A DNA stretch of 8,878 nt from Streptococcaceae bacterium AM104-57 (GTDB lineage: Bacteria; Bacillota; Bacilli; Lactobacillales; Streptococcaceae), in contig JAQDPW010000041.1 in assembly GCA_027659245.1 (NCBI GenBank), forward strand, positions 1 through 8,878, written 5' to 3'. The stretch's first letter is position 1. Each line of letters starts with the position of its first letter. Position numbers and translations under genes: made by a program. Positions 1 to 6,517 of the stretch are shown piece after piece. A model generated the notes under the pieces. That model worked only from the letters and a program-made list of their open reading frames with translations. It made no database searches and was not told the DNA's origin.

Positions 1-1
1 C

Positions 2-454
2 GCATATATTGACGAAACAGGAATCGACCGCTACCTCTATCGTCCTTATGCACGGGCTCTTAGAGGGGAGAAAGTCTATGAAAAGATTAATGGACGGCGT
101 TTTGAGCGGACTTCAATTGTTGCAGGACAAGTAGATGGAGAGTTTATAGCTCCTATGATTTACAAGGAAAGTATAACGAGCGACTTCTTTTTGAAGTGGT
201 TCAAAACGCAGCTCTTGCCTGCTTTGAAGACACCTCATGTCATTGTCATGGACAATGCTAGTTTTCATCCCAAGAACATCTTGGATGAACTTTGCGTCAA
301 AGATAAACACTTTTTCTTACCTCTACCACCTTATTCACCAGATTTGAATCCCATTGAGCAAGCTTGGGCTATCTTGAAAAAGAAAGTGACAGATTTATTG
401 AGGGAAGTTCCAAATATCTTTGAATGTTTAGAGCGCTTTTTTAAAACTAAATGA
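2..454 (+). CDS. IS630-family transposase, C-terminal part (5' end outside window)
   Basis: This is the catalytic half of a DDE transposase that cuts and joins the ends of its insertion sequence, as IS630/Tc1-mariner enzymes do at TA targets. The frame is open from base 2 to the TGA at 452-454, giving 150 visible residues. The acidic triad is visible: D in YIDETG near the window start, D in VMDNASFH, and E in NPIEQAW after the PPYSPDLNP motif characteristic of the family. The ATG at 155 is internal, because the frame and the first catalytic D lie upstream of it. Streptococcal IS630 elements often encode the transposase as two overlapping ORFs; the visible part would be the second, but its start lies outside the window. 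The sequence resembles IS630-Spn1 without, from memory, being identical to it. No break is seen in the visible part; whether the whole gene is intact cannot be judged. Confidence 0.9.
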   Translation, partial: AYIDETGIDRYLYRPYARALRGEKVYEKINGRRFERTSIVAGQVDGEFIAPMIYKESITSDFFLKWFKTQLLPALKTPHVIVMDNASFHPKNILDELCVKDKHFFLPLPPYSPDLNPIEQAWAILKKKVTDLLREVPNIFECLERFFKTK

Positions 455-458
455 CTAT

Positions 459-473
459 AATCTATAATAGATT
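459..473. repeat. 15-base palindrome just after the transposase stop
   Basis: AATCTAT and ATAGATT are perfect reverse complements around a single A. The palindrome begins 4 bases after the TGA of the transposase gene. It may be part of the insertion-sequence end or a transposase-binding site; this is inference from position only. It is AT-rich and not followed by a T-run, so it is unlikely to be a terminator. Confidence 0.5.
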
Positions 474-491
474 CTACTTTCAAAAATATTT

Positions 492-518
492 AGCAGTTTC
501 AAACCACCTGAAACTACT
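492..518. repeat. Inverted repeat between IS630 gene and terminator
   Basis: The arms are 492-501 (AGCAGTTTCA) and 509-518 (TGAAACTACT), with a 7-base loop AACCACC. Nine of ten positions pair, seven of them consecutively next to the loop. No T-run follows on either strand, so termination is not suggested. It may be part of the insertion-sequence end or an old repeat remnant. Confidence 0.4.
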
Positions 519-543
519 TTCTCATTATCTGGGTCACATAAAG

Positions 544-579
544 AAAAGCCTGTAGTTCATTCGAAACTACAGAGCTTTT
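544..579. terminator. Bidirectional rho-independent terminator between esterase and transposase genes
   Basis: The stem pairs 550-557 (CTGTAGTT) with 565-572 (AACTACAG) and continues, after one unpaired A at 573, by pairing 544-549 (AAAAGC) with 574-579 (GCTTTT). The loop is 558-564. On the + strand a run of seven T follows (576-582), which would stop transcription from the transposase. On the minus strand the stem starts about 10 bases after the esterase stop and is followed by TTTTCTTT. It therefore serves the two convergent genes. Confidence 0.85.
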
Positions 580-588
580 TTTCAATTT

Positions 589-1572
589 TTAGTGACCAAG
601 ATAGGTAAAGGGGATCTCACTACCACACAACCAATTGTAAACTTGATCATTGACATGAACATTCATTGCCTCATGAGCGTATTCAGGCATGATACGATAA
701 CTCTTTTCACAAGTCAAACGATTGTAGATAGCAAACTGAGTGATTGGATAGCAAACATCGTCATCAAGCCCAGTAATCATTCGAACTTCCCCCTTAATGC
801 GATGGGCAAGATTTTTTACATCGATATAGGCGAGCGTCTCCATAATCTGCTCTTCTGTCTCATGGAATGGATCATGGAACTTAAAATAACGAAAGAGTTC
901 ATCATAGGCTTCGCTGGTATTTCCAATCTCTAGCACTCGTCTAAAGTCTGATAAGAATGGATAAATAGCAACTGTACGCTTGATACGTGAATTTAGCCCC
1001 GCAGCCACTAGAGCTAGTGCCCCTCCTTGAGAAGCTCCATAGCTTGCTAATTGCCCCTCATCCACTTGTGGAAAACTAGCGACAATTTCAACCAATTGAT
1101 AAATATCAAGATAAACATCCTTATAGAAGAGTTGCTCTTTTCCTTCTACAGCTCCACGGATGATTTGGCCCTTAACCGTATTTCCCAGCGGAGAGCGCCA
1201 GCCATCTTGTGAGTATCCAGATTGTCCACGAACATCCATCGATACGACACCATAACCAGCTACTGTAAAGGCTAGCATATCTGTCCAATCCCAGCAACGT
1301 CCCATATAGCCATGGAAGTGGAAAACGACAGGTACTTCCTTTTCTGATTTTGGTAAGACTATACGCGCATAAACAAGGCCATCACGGGTACCTTTAAAGC
1401 TTAACTCATAACACTTCACATTGGGAATATGAAAATCACGTTCCTCTAGTTGGTAATCTGGAAAGACCGAAACCTTTTCAATCTCACCATCCCAAAAATC
1501 ATCAAAATCATGAGGAACTTCATCCCTTCCTTTGTATGTTTTCATTTCTTCTACTAATGCTGGATTTCTCAT
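589..1572 (-). CDS. axe1: Acetyl xylan esterase / cephalosporin-C deacetylase (CE7 family)
   Basis: This 327-residue cytoplasmic alpha/beta-hydrolase is predicted to remove acetyl groups from acetylated sugars or short xylo-oligosaccharides; the family also deacetylates cephalosporin C. Length matches the CE7 family (about 320). The nucleophile is Ser181 in GASQGG. The acid is Asp271 in the GLDDDVCYP loop and the base His300 in EYAHEA, with spacing like that of Bacillus subtilis Cah. The HFHGY segment at 85-89 is the expected oxyanion-hole region and RGQSG (115-119) is another family motif. There is no signal peptide, so the substrate must be imported. The ATG at 1572 has a strong AAGGAGG site about 5 bases upstream. 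The gene is monocistronic, with its own promoter and a cre site, so carbon catabolite repression is likely. It ends at a terminator shared with the IS630 gene. The physiological substrate is not shown by the sequence. Confidence 0.92.
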   Translation of the reverse strand: MRNPALVEEMKTYKGRDEVPHDFDDFWDGEIEKVSVFPDYQLEERDFHIPNVKCYELSFKGTRDGLVYARIVLPKSEKEVPVVFHFHGYMGRCWDWTDMLAFTVAGYGVVSMDVRGQSGYSQDGWRSPLGNTVKGQIIRGAVEGKEQLFYKDVYLDIYQLVEIVASFPQVDEGQLASYGASQGGALALVAAGLNSRIKRTVAIYPFLSDFRRVLEIGNTSEAYDELFRYFKFHDPFHETEEQIMETLAYIDVKNLAHRIKGEVRMITGLDDDVCYPITQFAIYNRLTCEKSYRIMPEYAHEAMNVHVNDQVYNWLCGSEIPFTYLGH

Positions 1573-1588
1573 AAAACCCTCCTTAATT

Positions 1589-1604
1589 TTGTAACCGTTA
1601 CCAT
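1589..1604 (-). promoter_or_regulatory. cre site (CcpA operator) of the esterase gene
   Basis: On the minus strand the 16 bases read ATGGTAACGGTTACAA, which match every position of the degenerate cre consensus WTGNNARCGNWWWCAW. The site starts one base downstream of the -10 and, from spacing, covers the expected transcription start. CcpA bound there would block initiation, as expected for a gene repressed by glucose. A LacI-family specific regulator could use the same type of palindrome, but none is encoded nearby. Confidence 0.82.
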
Positions 1605-1605
1605 A

Positions 1606-1634
1606 ACTCTAGCACATATAGGTAGGCTTTGCAA
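1606..1634 (-). promoter_or_regulatory. Promoter of the esterase gene
   Basis: The -35 TTGCAA (1629-1634) and the -10 TAGAGT (1606-1611) are separated by exactly 17 bases, and a TG one base before the -10 makes it an extended -10. The predicted start is near 1598-1600, giving a leader of about 27 bases before the ATG at 1572. The hexamers are moderate and the spacing is ideal. Confidence 0.72.
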
Positions 1635-1789
1635 GATGGATTTTTAAATAGAAAGTGATTTTAATTTTGAAGATTCATAAAAGCTTATCTGAAAGTAGTT
1701 TTATCCATTCCATTCTGCATAGATTCAATACACTTTCAAAGAAAACAGCTCCTTTGATCTCTCATCCAAGAGTCATTGAAGACTAGTCT

Positions 1790-1905
1790 TATACTCTTCG
1801 AAAATCTCTTCAAACTACGTCAGCTTTATCTGCAACCTCAAAGCCGTGCTTTGAGCAACCTGCGGCTAGCTTCCTAGTTTGCTCTTTGATTTTCATTGAG
1901 TATTA
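1790..1905. repeat. BOX element, boxA-boxC type lacking boxB
   Basis: The 116-base repeat starts TATACTCTTCGAAAATC and ends GATTTTCATTGAGTATTA, which are imperfect inverted copies, so transcribed RNA can fold into one long hairpin. The start matches pneumococcal boxA and the end (TGCGGCTAGCTTCCTAG onward) matches boxC. The internal stem CTCAAAGC-CGT-GCTTTGAG (1837-1855) fits the boxA part. The usual 45-base boxB units are absent, so this is the shortest A-C form. BOX elements are non-autonomous repeats of S. pneumoniae and relatives; some affect expression of neighbouring genes. This one lies after the amiF terminator and upstream of the esterase promoter, so it is probably little transcribed. 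Confidence 0.9.
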
Positions 1906-1961
1906 GCATGTTTTCGGGTATATAGTTGTCTATCTTTAAACTAATGTTCTTTTACAAAAAT

Positions 1962-2010
1962 AAAAAAGTTTCATAATCTTAATAGAATTGTTCTACCAAG
2001 ATTACAAAAC
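1962..2010 (-). terminator. Terminator of the ami operon
   Basis: On the minus strand a 20-base-pair stem pairs 1991-2010 with 1968-1987 around the 3-base loop CAA (1988-1990). All 20 positions pair in RNA, four of them as G-U wobbles. Six T follow immediately (1962-1967), then A and more T. The stem begins 6 bases after the amiF stop codon. On the + strand the four wobbles become A-C mismatches and no good T-run follows, so it works in one direction only. Confidence 0.9.
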
Positions 2011-2016
2011 TCTTTC

Positions 2017-2943
2017 TTATTTCAAATCTTTTTTATAGCGTTCTAACTCTGCTTGGTTTGCCCAAACATAGTGACCTGGACGAATTTCTACCATAGAAGG
2101 TTTATCAGTTTCATAGTCATGTTGATCTGGATCATAGACTTTCAAAACTTTTTTACGTTCCAAGATTGGGTCTGGAATAGGAACAGCTGATAGAAGTGCT
2201 TGTGTATATGGATGAACTGGATTGTTAAACAATTCTTCAGTCTCAGCCACTTCAACAATGACACCCTTATAAATTACCGCGATACGATCAGAGATGAAAC
2301 GAACTACTGACAAATCGTGGGCGATAAAAAGATAAGTCAAGCCTAATTCCTTTTGGAATTTCTTGAGCAAGTTCAAAACTTGGGCACGTACTGAAACGTC
2401 CAAGGCTGAAATCGGCTCATCCGCAATAACGAAGTCAGGTTGCATAACCAAGGCACGGGCAATCCCGATACGTTGACGTTGTCCACCTGAAAACTCATGT
2501 GGGTAACGTGTCAAATGTTCAGCCAAAAGTCCCACTTCACGAATAATATTTTGAACTTTTTCTTTTCTTTCTTCTTCATCTTTAAATAAATGGTGGTTAT
2601 AAAGACCTTCAGAAATGATATAGTCAACCGTTGCACGTTCATTCAAACTTGCAGCAGGGTCTTGGAAAATCATCTGAATTCGACGGATTAACTCCGAAGC
2701 TTGTTCACGTGATTTCTTCCCGTTAATTTTTTGCCCTTCAAAAATGATGTCCCCTTTGCTGGTGTCATTAAGACCGATAATAGCACGACCAATCGTTGTC
2801 TTACCACTTCCAGACTCACCAACAAGTGAGAATGTTTCTCCTTTGTTGATAAAGAAGTTCGCATTTTTAACAGCGACAAACTTTTTGCTTCCTTCACCGA
2901 AGGAAATCTCTACGTCTTTAAGTTCTACTAATTTTTCAGACAT
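2017..2943 (-). CDS. amiF: AmiF, oligopeptide ABC transporter ATPase
   Basis: AmiF is one of the two cytoplasmic ATPases that power oligopeptide import by the Ami permease, working with AmiE. The 308-residue protein has a complete ABC set: Walker [10 protein letters not shown] (42-50), Q-loop Gln94 in IFQDP, signature SGGQRQR (152-158), Walker B ending in Asp175-Glu176, D-loop SALD (179-182) and switch His209. The C-terminal extension with [15 protein letters not shown] is typical of the Opp/Dpp ATPase family. The frame is open 23 codons further upstream, but that extension lies inside amiE and has no ribosome-binding site. The ATG at 2943 has AGGAGG 6 bases upstream and matches the usual family start. 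It is the last gene of the operon, 10 bases after amiE, and is followed by a strong terminator. Confidence 0.96.
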   Translation of the reverse strand: MSEKLVELKDVEISFGEGSKKFVAVKNANFFINKGETFSLVGESGSGKTTIGRAIIGLNDTSKGDIIFEGQKINGKKSREQASELIRRIQMIFQDPAASLNERATVDYIISEGLYNHHLFKDEEERKEKVQNIIREVGLLAEHLTRYPHEFSGGQRQRIGIARALVMQPDFVIADEPISALDVSVRAQVLNLLKKFQKELGLTYLFIAHDLSVVRFISDRIAVIYKGVIVEVAETEELFNNPVHPYTQALLSAVPIPDPILERKKVLKVYDPDQHDYETDKPSMVEIRPGHYVWANQAELERYKKDLK

Positions 2944-2949
2944 TTCCTT

Positions 2950-2955
2950 CCTCCT
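2950..2955 (-). promoter_or_regulatory. Ribosome-binding site that fixes the amiF start
   Basis: AGGAGG overlaps the TAG stop codon of amiE and lies 6 bases before the ATG at 2943. It decides for this start over the in-frame ATG at 3012, and the overlap with the amiE stop suggests coupled translation. Confidence 0.85.
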
Positions 2956-4021
2956 AGTCCTCAAGATGTGTAAAGCCCATCTTTTCACGAATCTTGTCGT
3001 GTAAATCTGCAATCACCGATGGTTTTTCAACTTTGGGAGCTTGTTCATGAAGCAACCATGTCTTAGCCCAATGAGTATCAGATACTGCAAACTGAGGTGC
3101 TTTTTCCTCGAAGTCAATCTTCATAGCATAATCTGAACGAAGAGCAAAAGCATCTCCCTTCAATTCAGTATAAAGCGATGGAGGTGTTCCAGGGATTGAG
3201 TACAATTCACCTTTGTCATCAGCCAACTGTGGTAGACTTGACAAAAGACTCCATGTGTATGGGTGACGTGGGTCATAGAAGATTTCTTCAACAGTACCAT
3301 ACTCAACGATTTCACCAGCATACATAACTGCTACTTTATCAGCGATACTTGCTACGACACCTAGGTCGTGGGTGATAAAGATTGTTGTAAAGTGGTATTC
3401 GTGTTGAAGTGACTTCAACAAATCAATAATCTGTGCCTGAATAGTCACGTCAAGAGCTGTTGTTGGCTCATCACAGATAAGAATGTCTGGACGACAAGCA
3501 AGAGCAATCGCGATAACGATACGTTGACGCATTCCCCCAGAATATTGGAAAGGATACTCGTCAAAACGTTTCTCAGAATCAGGGATACCAACTTTGTTCA
3601 TGTAGTCGATAGCCATTTCTTTAGCTTCTTGAGCAGTCTTGCCTTGGTGTTTAACAATAACTTCTGTGATTTGACTTCCGATTGTCTTGATTGGGTCTAG
3701 ACTGGTCATCGGATCTTGGAAGATAGTTGCAATCTTCGCACCACGAATACTTTCCCATTCTTTATGAGAAGATAAGGCTGTCAAATCTTGTCCACGGTAA
3801 TTAATACTACCTTGTGCAATACGACCATTTTCTTCCAACATTCCTGTGAATGTTTTTGTCAAAACTGATTTACCTGAACCTGACTCCCCAACTAAAGCGA
3901 GAACCTCTCCCTCGATCAGATCGATGGAGACGCCTCGAATAGCTGTCAAAATTTTGTCACGAACATCAAATTCCACGACAATATCTTGAGCAGTCAAAAT
4001 TACATTTTTTTCTTTTGTCAT
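2954..4021 (-). CDS. amiE: AmiE, oligopeptide ABC transporter ATPase
   Basis: AmiE is the partner ATPase of AmiF in the Ami oligopeptide importer; it binds the cytoplasmic face of AmiC/AmiD and hydrolyses ATP. The 355-residue protein has Walker A GESGSGKS (45-52), Q-loop Gln102 in IFQDP, signature SGGMRQR (161-167), Walker B ILICDE with catalytic Glu185, D-loop TALD (188-191) and switch His218. The C-terminal Opp/Dpp extension ([16 protein letters not shown] and beyond) is longer than in AmiF. All catalytic residues are present. Start: ATG at 4021 with GGAG 5 bases upstream, in the end of amiD; only 8 bases separate the two genes. In streptococci these ATPases are also thought to serve other oligopeptide-binding proteins (AliA, AliB) that share the AmiCD channel. 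Confidence 0.96.
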   Translation of the reverse strand: MTKEKNVILTAQDIVVEFDVRDKILTAIRGVSIDLIEGEVLALVGESGSGKSVLTKTFTGMLEENGRIAQGSINYRGQDLTALSSHKEWESIRGAKIATIFQDPMTSLDPIKTIGSQITEVIVKHQGKTAQEAKEMAIDYMNKVGIPDSEKRFDEYPFQYSGGMRQRIVIAIALACRPDILICDEPTTALDVTIQAQIIDLLKSLQHEYHFTTIFITHDLGVVASIADKVAVMYAGEIVEYGTVEEIFYDPRHPYTWSLLSSLPQLADDKGELYSIPGTPPSLYTELKGDAFALRSDYAMKIDFEEKAPQFAVSDTHWAKTWLLHEQAPKVEKPSVIADLHDKIREKMGFTHLED

Positions 4022-4029
4022 TTCTACTC

Positions 4030-4956
4030 CTATCTATGTGTACGTGGATCACTAGCATCCGCTAGGTTTTGACCTACTACGAAAAGGGACAAGGATACCA
4101 AGACCAAAGTTGTCAATGGAATCCAGAAGAGGTATGCATTGGTTGTTACGTTCTGAGAATAATCTGAAATCAAACGTCCCAAACTTGGTACTGTGATTGG
4201 CAAGCCAAGCCCAAAGAATGAAAGGAAAGCTTCATATGAGATAAAAGATGGAAGCATTTGCGACGTACTCGTAACAATAACAGATACCAGTTGGGGCATA
4301 ATGTTTTTCATAATAATTTTGTAACTTGGTGTTCCCAAGGTACGTGAAGCAAGGTTGTACTCTAAATCACGGTAACGTAACATTTGGATACGAATTGAAT
4401 AGGCAACACCAATCCAAGTGGTTACACTCATGGCAAAGATCAAATTCCAGAAACCTGCACCGATAGAGTAAGTCAAAACAATAACGATCAAAAGCGATGG
4501 GATATTGTTGATAACGTTGTAGACTTCCATCATGATACGGTCAACTGATTTTGAGATCCCCCAAATTCCACCAATGATAACACCGATAAAAAGGTTGACA
4601 AAGGTCGCAATGACAGAAATCAAGATAGAGTTACGAGCTCCAAACCAGACACCATCAAAGAGAGATTTACCATTACTGTCTGTTCCGAACCAATGCTCAG
4701 CATTTGGTTTAATGTAACGAGCGCTAAAATCATTTACCTTACTTACATCATTGAAGTCAAAATCAGAGAACATTGGATAAATGAAACTCATCAAAACAAC
4801 TGCAATCAAAATACCTAGCATGATTACTGTTGATTTCTTCTTCAAAAACTGTCTAAAGACAGAACCCCAGTATGAGTAGGCAGGAGCATCAATTGCTTCA
4901 GAGGCATAATCATCACGTTTTACAAACTGAAATTTTTCGTTACTAATTGTAGACAT
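4030..4956 (-). CDS. amiD: AmiD, oligopeptide ABC transporter permease (OppC type)
   Basis: AmiD is one of two channel-forming membrane subunits of the Ami oligopeptide importer and pairs with AmiC. The 308-residue protein has a cytoplasmic N-terminus, a membrane segment at about 43-62, then an outside segment with the OppC motif HWFGTDSNG (88-96). The permease domain follows, with further hydrophobic segments at about 106-130, 150-190, 225-245 and 275-297. The cytoplasmic EAA-type loop that contacts the ATPase lies at about 198-223 ([20 protein letters not shown]). It ends with DPRTHR, a typical OppC tail. Its ATG overlaps the amiC stop by one base (TAATG), with AAAGGAGG 6 bases upstream, a sign of translational coupling. 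Confidence 0.96.
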   Translation of the reverse strand: MSTISNEKFQFVKRDDYASEAIDAPAYSYWGSVFRQFLKKKSTVIMLGILIAVVLMSFIYPMFSDFDFNDVSKVNDFSARYIKPNAEHWFGTDSNGKSLFDGVWFGARNSILISVIATFVNLFIGVIIGGIWGISKSVDRIMMEVYNVINNIPSLLIVIVLTYSIGAGFWNLIFAMSVTTWIGVAYSIRIQMLRYRDLEYNLASRTLGTPSYKIIMKNIMPQLVSVIVTSTSQMLPSFISYEAFLSFFGLGLPITVPSLGRLISDYSQNVTTNAYLFWIPLTTLVLVSLSLFVVGQNLADASDPRTHR

Positions 4957-6452
4957 TATTTGCCTCCTTTCTCTGTCAATTTAATACGTGGGTCAATAAT
5001 GGTCATCCAAATATCTCCAATAAGGTTTGAGAAGATTGAAACACAAGTGAAGATAAAGACAAGACCAACTACCATATTATTGTTTGAAGCTTTTACAGAG
5101 TCGATCAACATTTTACCCATACCTGGGAAGGCGAAGACTGTTTCAGTAAGAGTTGCTCCACCAATAACACCAATGATAGAACCTGGGATACCAGAAACGA
5201 GTGGTACCATAGCATTTTTAAAGATGTGCTTATCAGAAATTTCTTTCTCAGACAAACCTTTAGCACGAGCAAAACGAACGAAATCTTGTGATTGCAAGTC
5301 AATCATATAACGGCGAATCCAAATTGCCATAGTAGGTGCTCCTAGCAAGCCCAGAATCACTGCTGGAAGGACATAAGAACGCCAATCACCAGCACCCAAG
5401 ATTGGGAATGAATCTGGGAAGCCGATAGAAGAACCAATCAAACGAATAATATAGACTAGGGCAATCGTTGGAAGAGCCAACAAGAAAGTTAGAGTCCCTG
5501 TAGAGAAACTATCGATCCAAGTGTTTTTGAAACGAGCCATTGCTGAACCAAGAGGAATCGCAATCGCATATGAAATCGCAAGACCGATCAAACCAGTAAT
5601 AGCAGAACTTGCAATCATAGATGGGTACTGATAGTTGCTTTCAGTAGCTGTATATGGATCATCTTTACCGTAGTTGGCTACTTCACGAGCATCAGCTTGA
5701 CTCGGAGATTTATAAGTTCTTGAGTAAATGTTTACTGATGATGTTTTCTTACCAGTTGGGAATTGAACTTCAGAAGTCTTCGTTTGTCCTTGTCCTTGTG
5801 TAATAACTTGAAGAACAGGAGTATTGGCATAAGTTGGATAAGAATCTCCTAGATTCAAGTTGACAAAGTTTTGGTGAACAAATGGGAACTGACTATTGAA
5901 GTACAAGAGGTATTTATGTTTAGTACCTGAACCCACAAGAGACCAACCGATCGCAGGGTCATTCTCAAAGCGCAAATAACGCTCTAAGTTAGGATTCTCA
6001 GGGTCTTGAATCTTGTTTGTATGGTCAATATCAAGCAAGTTTGCATAGAATTTGAACACACGCTCAAAAATAGGAATTTCACGTGTAGCGTAGAATTGTC
6101 CACTCTCTGTAAACTCACCTAGAGTCCAACCATTACCCAGTTGTTGGATATATTTTTCATAGATTGCTTTATTTGTATCATTTGCATCTACTGTAACAGA
6201 AGAGTCAATGCTACTAGCTTTTTCCTGCAACTCTTTCGTATCGTAATATTCGATATAACCCATACGTTCAAAGACGGTATTTTCATAGTTATCACGTTTA
6301 TCAGCTGTCGTTGCAATTTTATTGTAGTTAGTATCTTGTTTGAAGATCAACTTCCGTGGAACCATCGTATAGATGATTGTGTAAATCAAGGTCGTTACTA
6401 AGAAAATAGAAACCAACGACCGCAAGATACGCATAAAAACATATTTTTTCAT
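4956..6452 (-). CDS. amiC: AmiC, oligopeptide ABC transporter permease (OppB type)
   Basis: AmiC is the OppB-type membrane subunit of the Ami oligopeptide importer. At 498 residues it is much longer than Gram-negative OppB (about 306). The extra length is a polar segment of roughly 245 residues (about 31-277) between the first membrane helix (10-30) and the rest, predicted to lie outside the membrane. The conserved permease domain spans about 278-490, with hydrophobic segments near 278-301, 316-340, 358-376, 416-438 and 460-482. The EAA loop [15 protein letters not shown] (391-405) would dock an ATPase. The large insert is a known feature of the streptococcal AmiC type, not a fusion specific to this strain. 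Start: ATG at 6452 with AAAGGA about 7 bases upstream. It overlaps amiD by one base. Confidence 0.96.
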   Translation of the reverse strand: MKKYVFMRILRSLVSIFLVTTLIYTIIYTMVPRKLIFKQDTNYNKIATTADKRDNYENTVFERMGYIEYYDTKELQEKASSIDSSVTVDANDTNKAIYEKYIQQLGNGWTLGEFTESGQFYATREIPIFERVFKFYANLLDIDHTNKIQDPENPNLERYLRFENDPAIGWSLVGSGTKHKYLLYFNSQFPFVHQNFVNLNLGDSYPTYANTPVLQVITQGQGQTKTSEVQFPTGKKTSSVNIYSRTYKSPSQADAREVANYGKDDPYTATESNYQYPSMIASSAITGLIGLAISYAIAIPLGSAMARFKNTWIDSFSTGTLTFLLALPTIALVYIIRLIGSSIGFPDSFPILGAGDWRSYVLPAVILGLLGAPTMAIWIRRYMIDLQSQDFVRFARAKGLSEKEISDKHIFKNAMVPLVSGIPGSIIGVIGGATLTETVFAFPGMGKMLIDSVKASNNNMVVGLVFIFTCVSIFSNLIGDIWMTIIDPRIKLTEKGGK

Positions 6453-6475
6453 ATTATTTCCTTTAAAATCCCAAA

Positions 6476-6505
6476 AGAACCTTCTCCTTTAGGAGAGAAA
6501 GTTCT
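6476..6505 (-). terminator. Hairpin between amiA and amiC, probable partial terminator or RNA-stabilising stem
   Basis: On the minus strand AGAACTTTCTC...GAGAAGGTTCT forms a stem with one G-U pair and a small internal bulge, closed by TCC-TAAA-GGA. Only TTTT then GGG follows, so termination should be weak. The hairpin starts 12 bases after the amiA stop, in the 65-base gap before amiC. Such stems in peptide-permease operons commonly leave more of the binding-protein mRNA than of the membrane and ATPase mRNA; that role here is inference. Confidence 0.7.
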
Positions 6506-6517
6506 GATGAGCATTAT

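Larger units (their letters stand above)
1..473 (+). mobile_element. IS630-family insertion sequence, right part; outer end uncertain
   Basis: The left end lies outside the window, so the terminal inverted repeat cannot be confirmed. The right boundary is placed, provisionally, just after the transposase stop, at a perfect 7-base palindrome (459-473: AATCTAT, one base, ATAGATT). The element could extend further, up to the hairpin at 492-518. The target TA duplication cannot be assigned without the other end. The transposase reads toward the esterase gene but converges on a bidirectional terminator. Confidence 0.55.
1573..2016. other. 444-base intergenic region between amiF and the esterase gene
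   Basis: Read on the minus strand it contains, in order, the amiF terminator, about 55 AT-rich bases with nothing recognised, the BOX element, about 155 bases (1635-1789) with no gene or clear signal, then the esterase promoter, cre site and ribosome-binding site. No credible small ORF with a ribosome-binding site was found. An 11-base string at 1691-1701 is the reverse complement of 511-521 on the other side of the esterase gene. Confidence 0.7.

Noticed and set aside
155..454. Transposase gene starting at the ATG at 155
   Set aside because: The same frame is open to the window edge and encodes the first catalytic aspartate upstream, so this ATG is internal.
592..933. Possible + strand gene opposite the esterase 3' end
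   Set aside because: It is antisense to a well-supported enzyme gene, has no ribosome-binding site and no recognisable protein features.
2944..3012. In-frame upstream extension of AmiF (23 extra codons from an ATG at 3012)
   Set aside because: It lies within the amiE coding region, has no ribosome-binding site, and the added residues do not look like an ABC ATPase start; AGGAGG before 2943 fits the normal start.
4960..5310. Possible + strand gene opposite amiC
   Set aside because: Shadow reading of a conserved membrane-protein gene; no start signals or domain.
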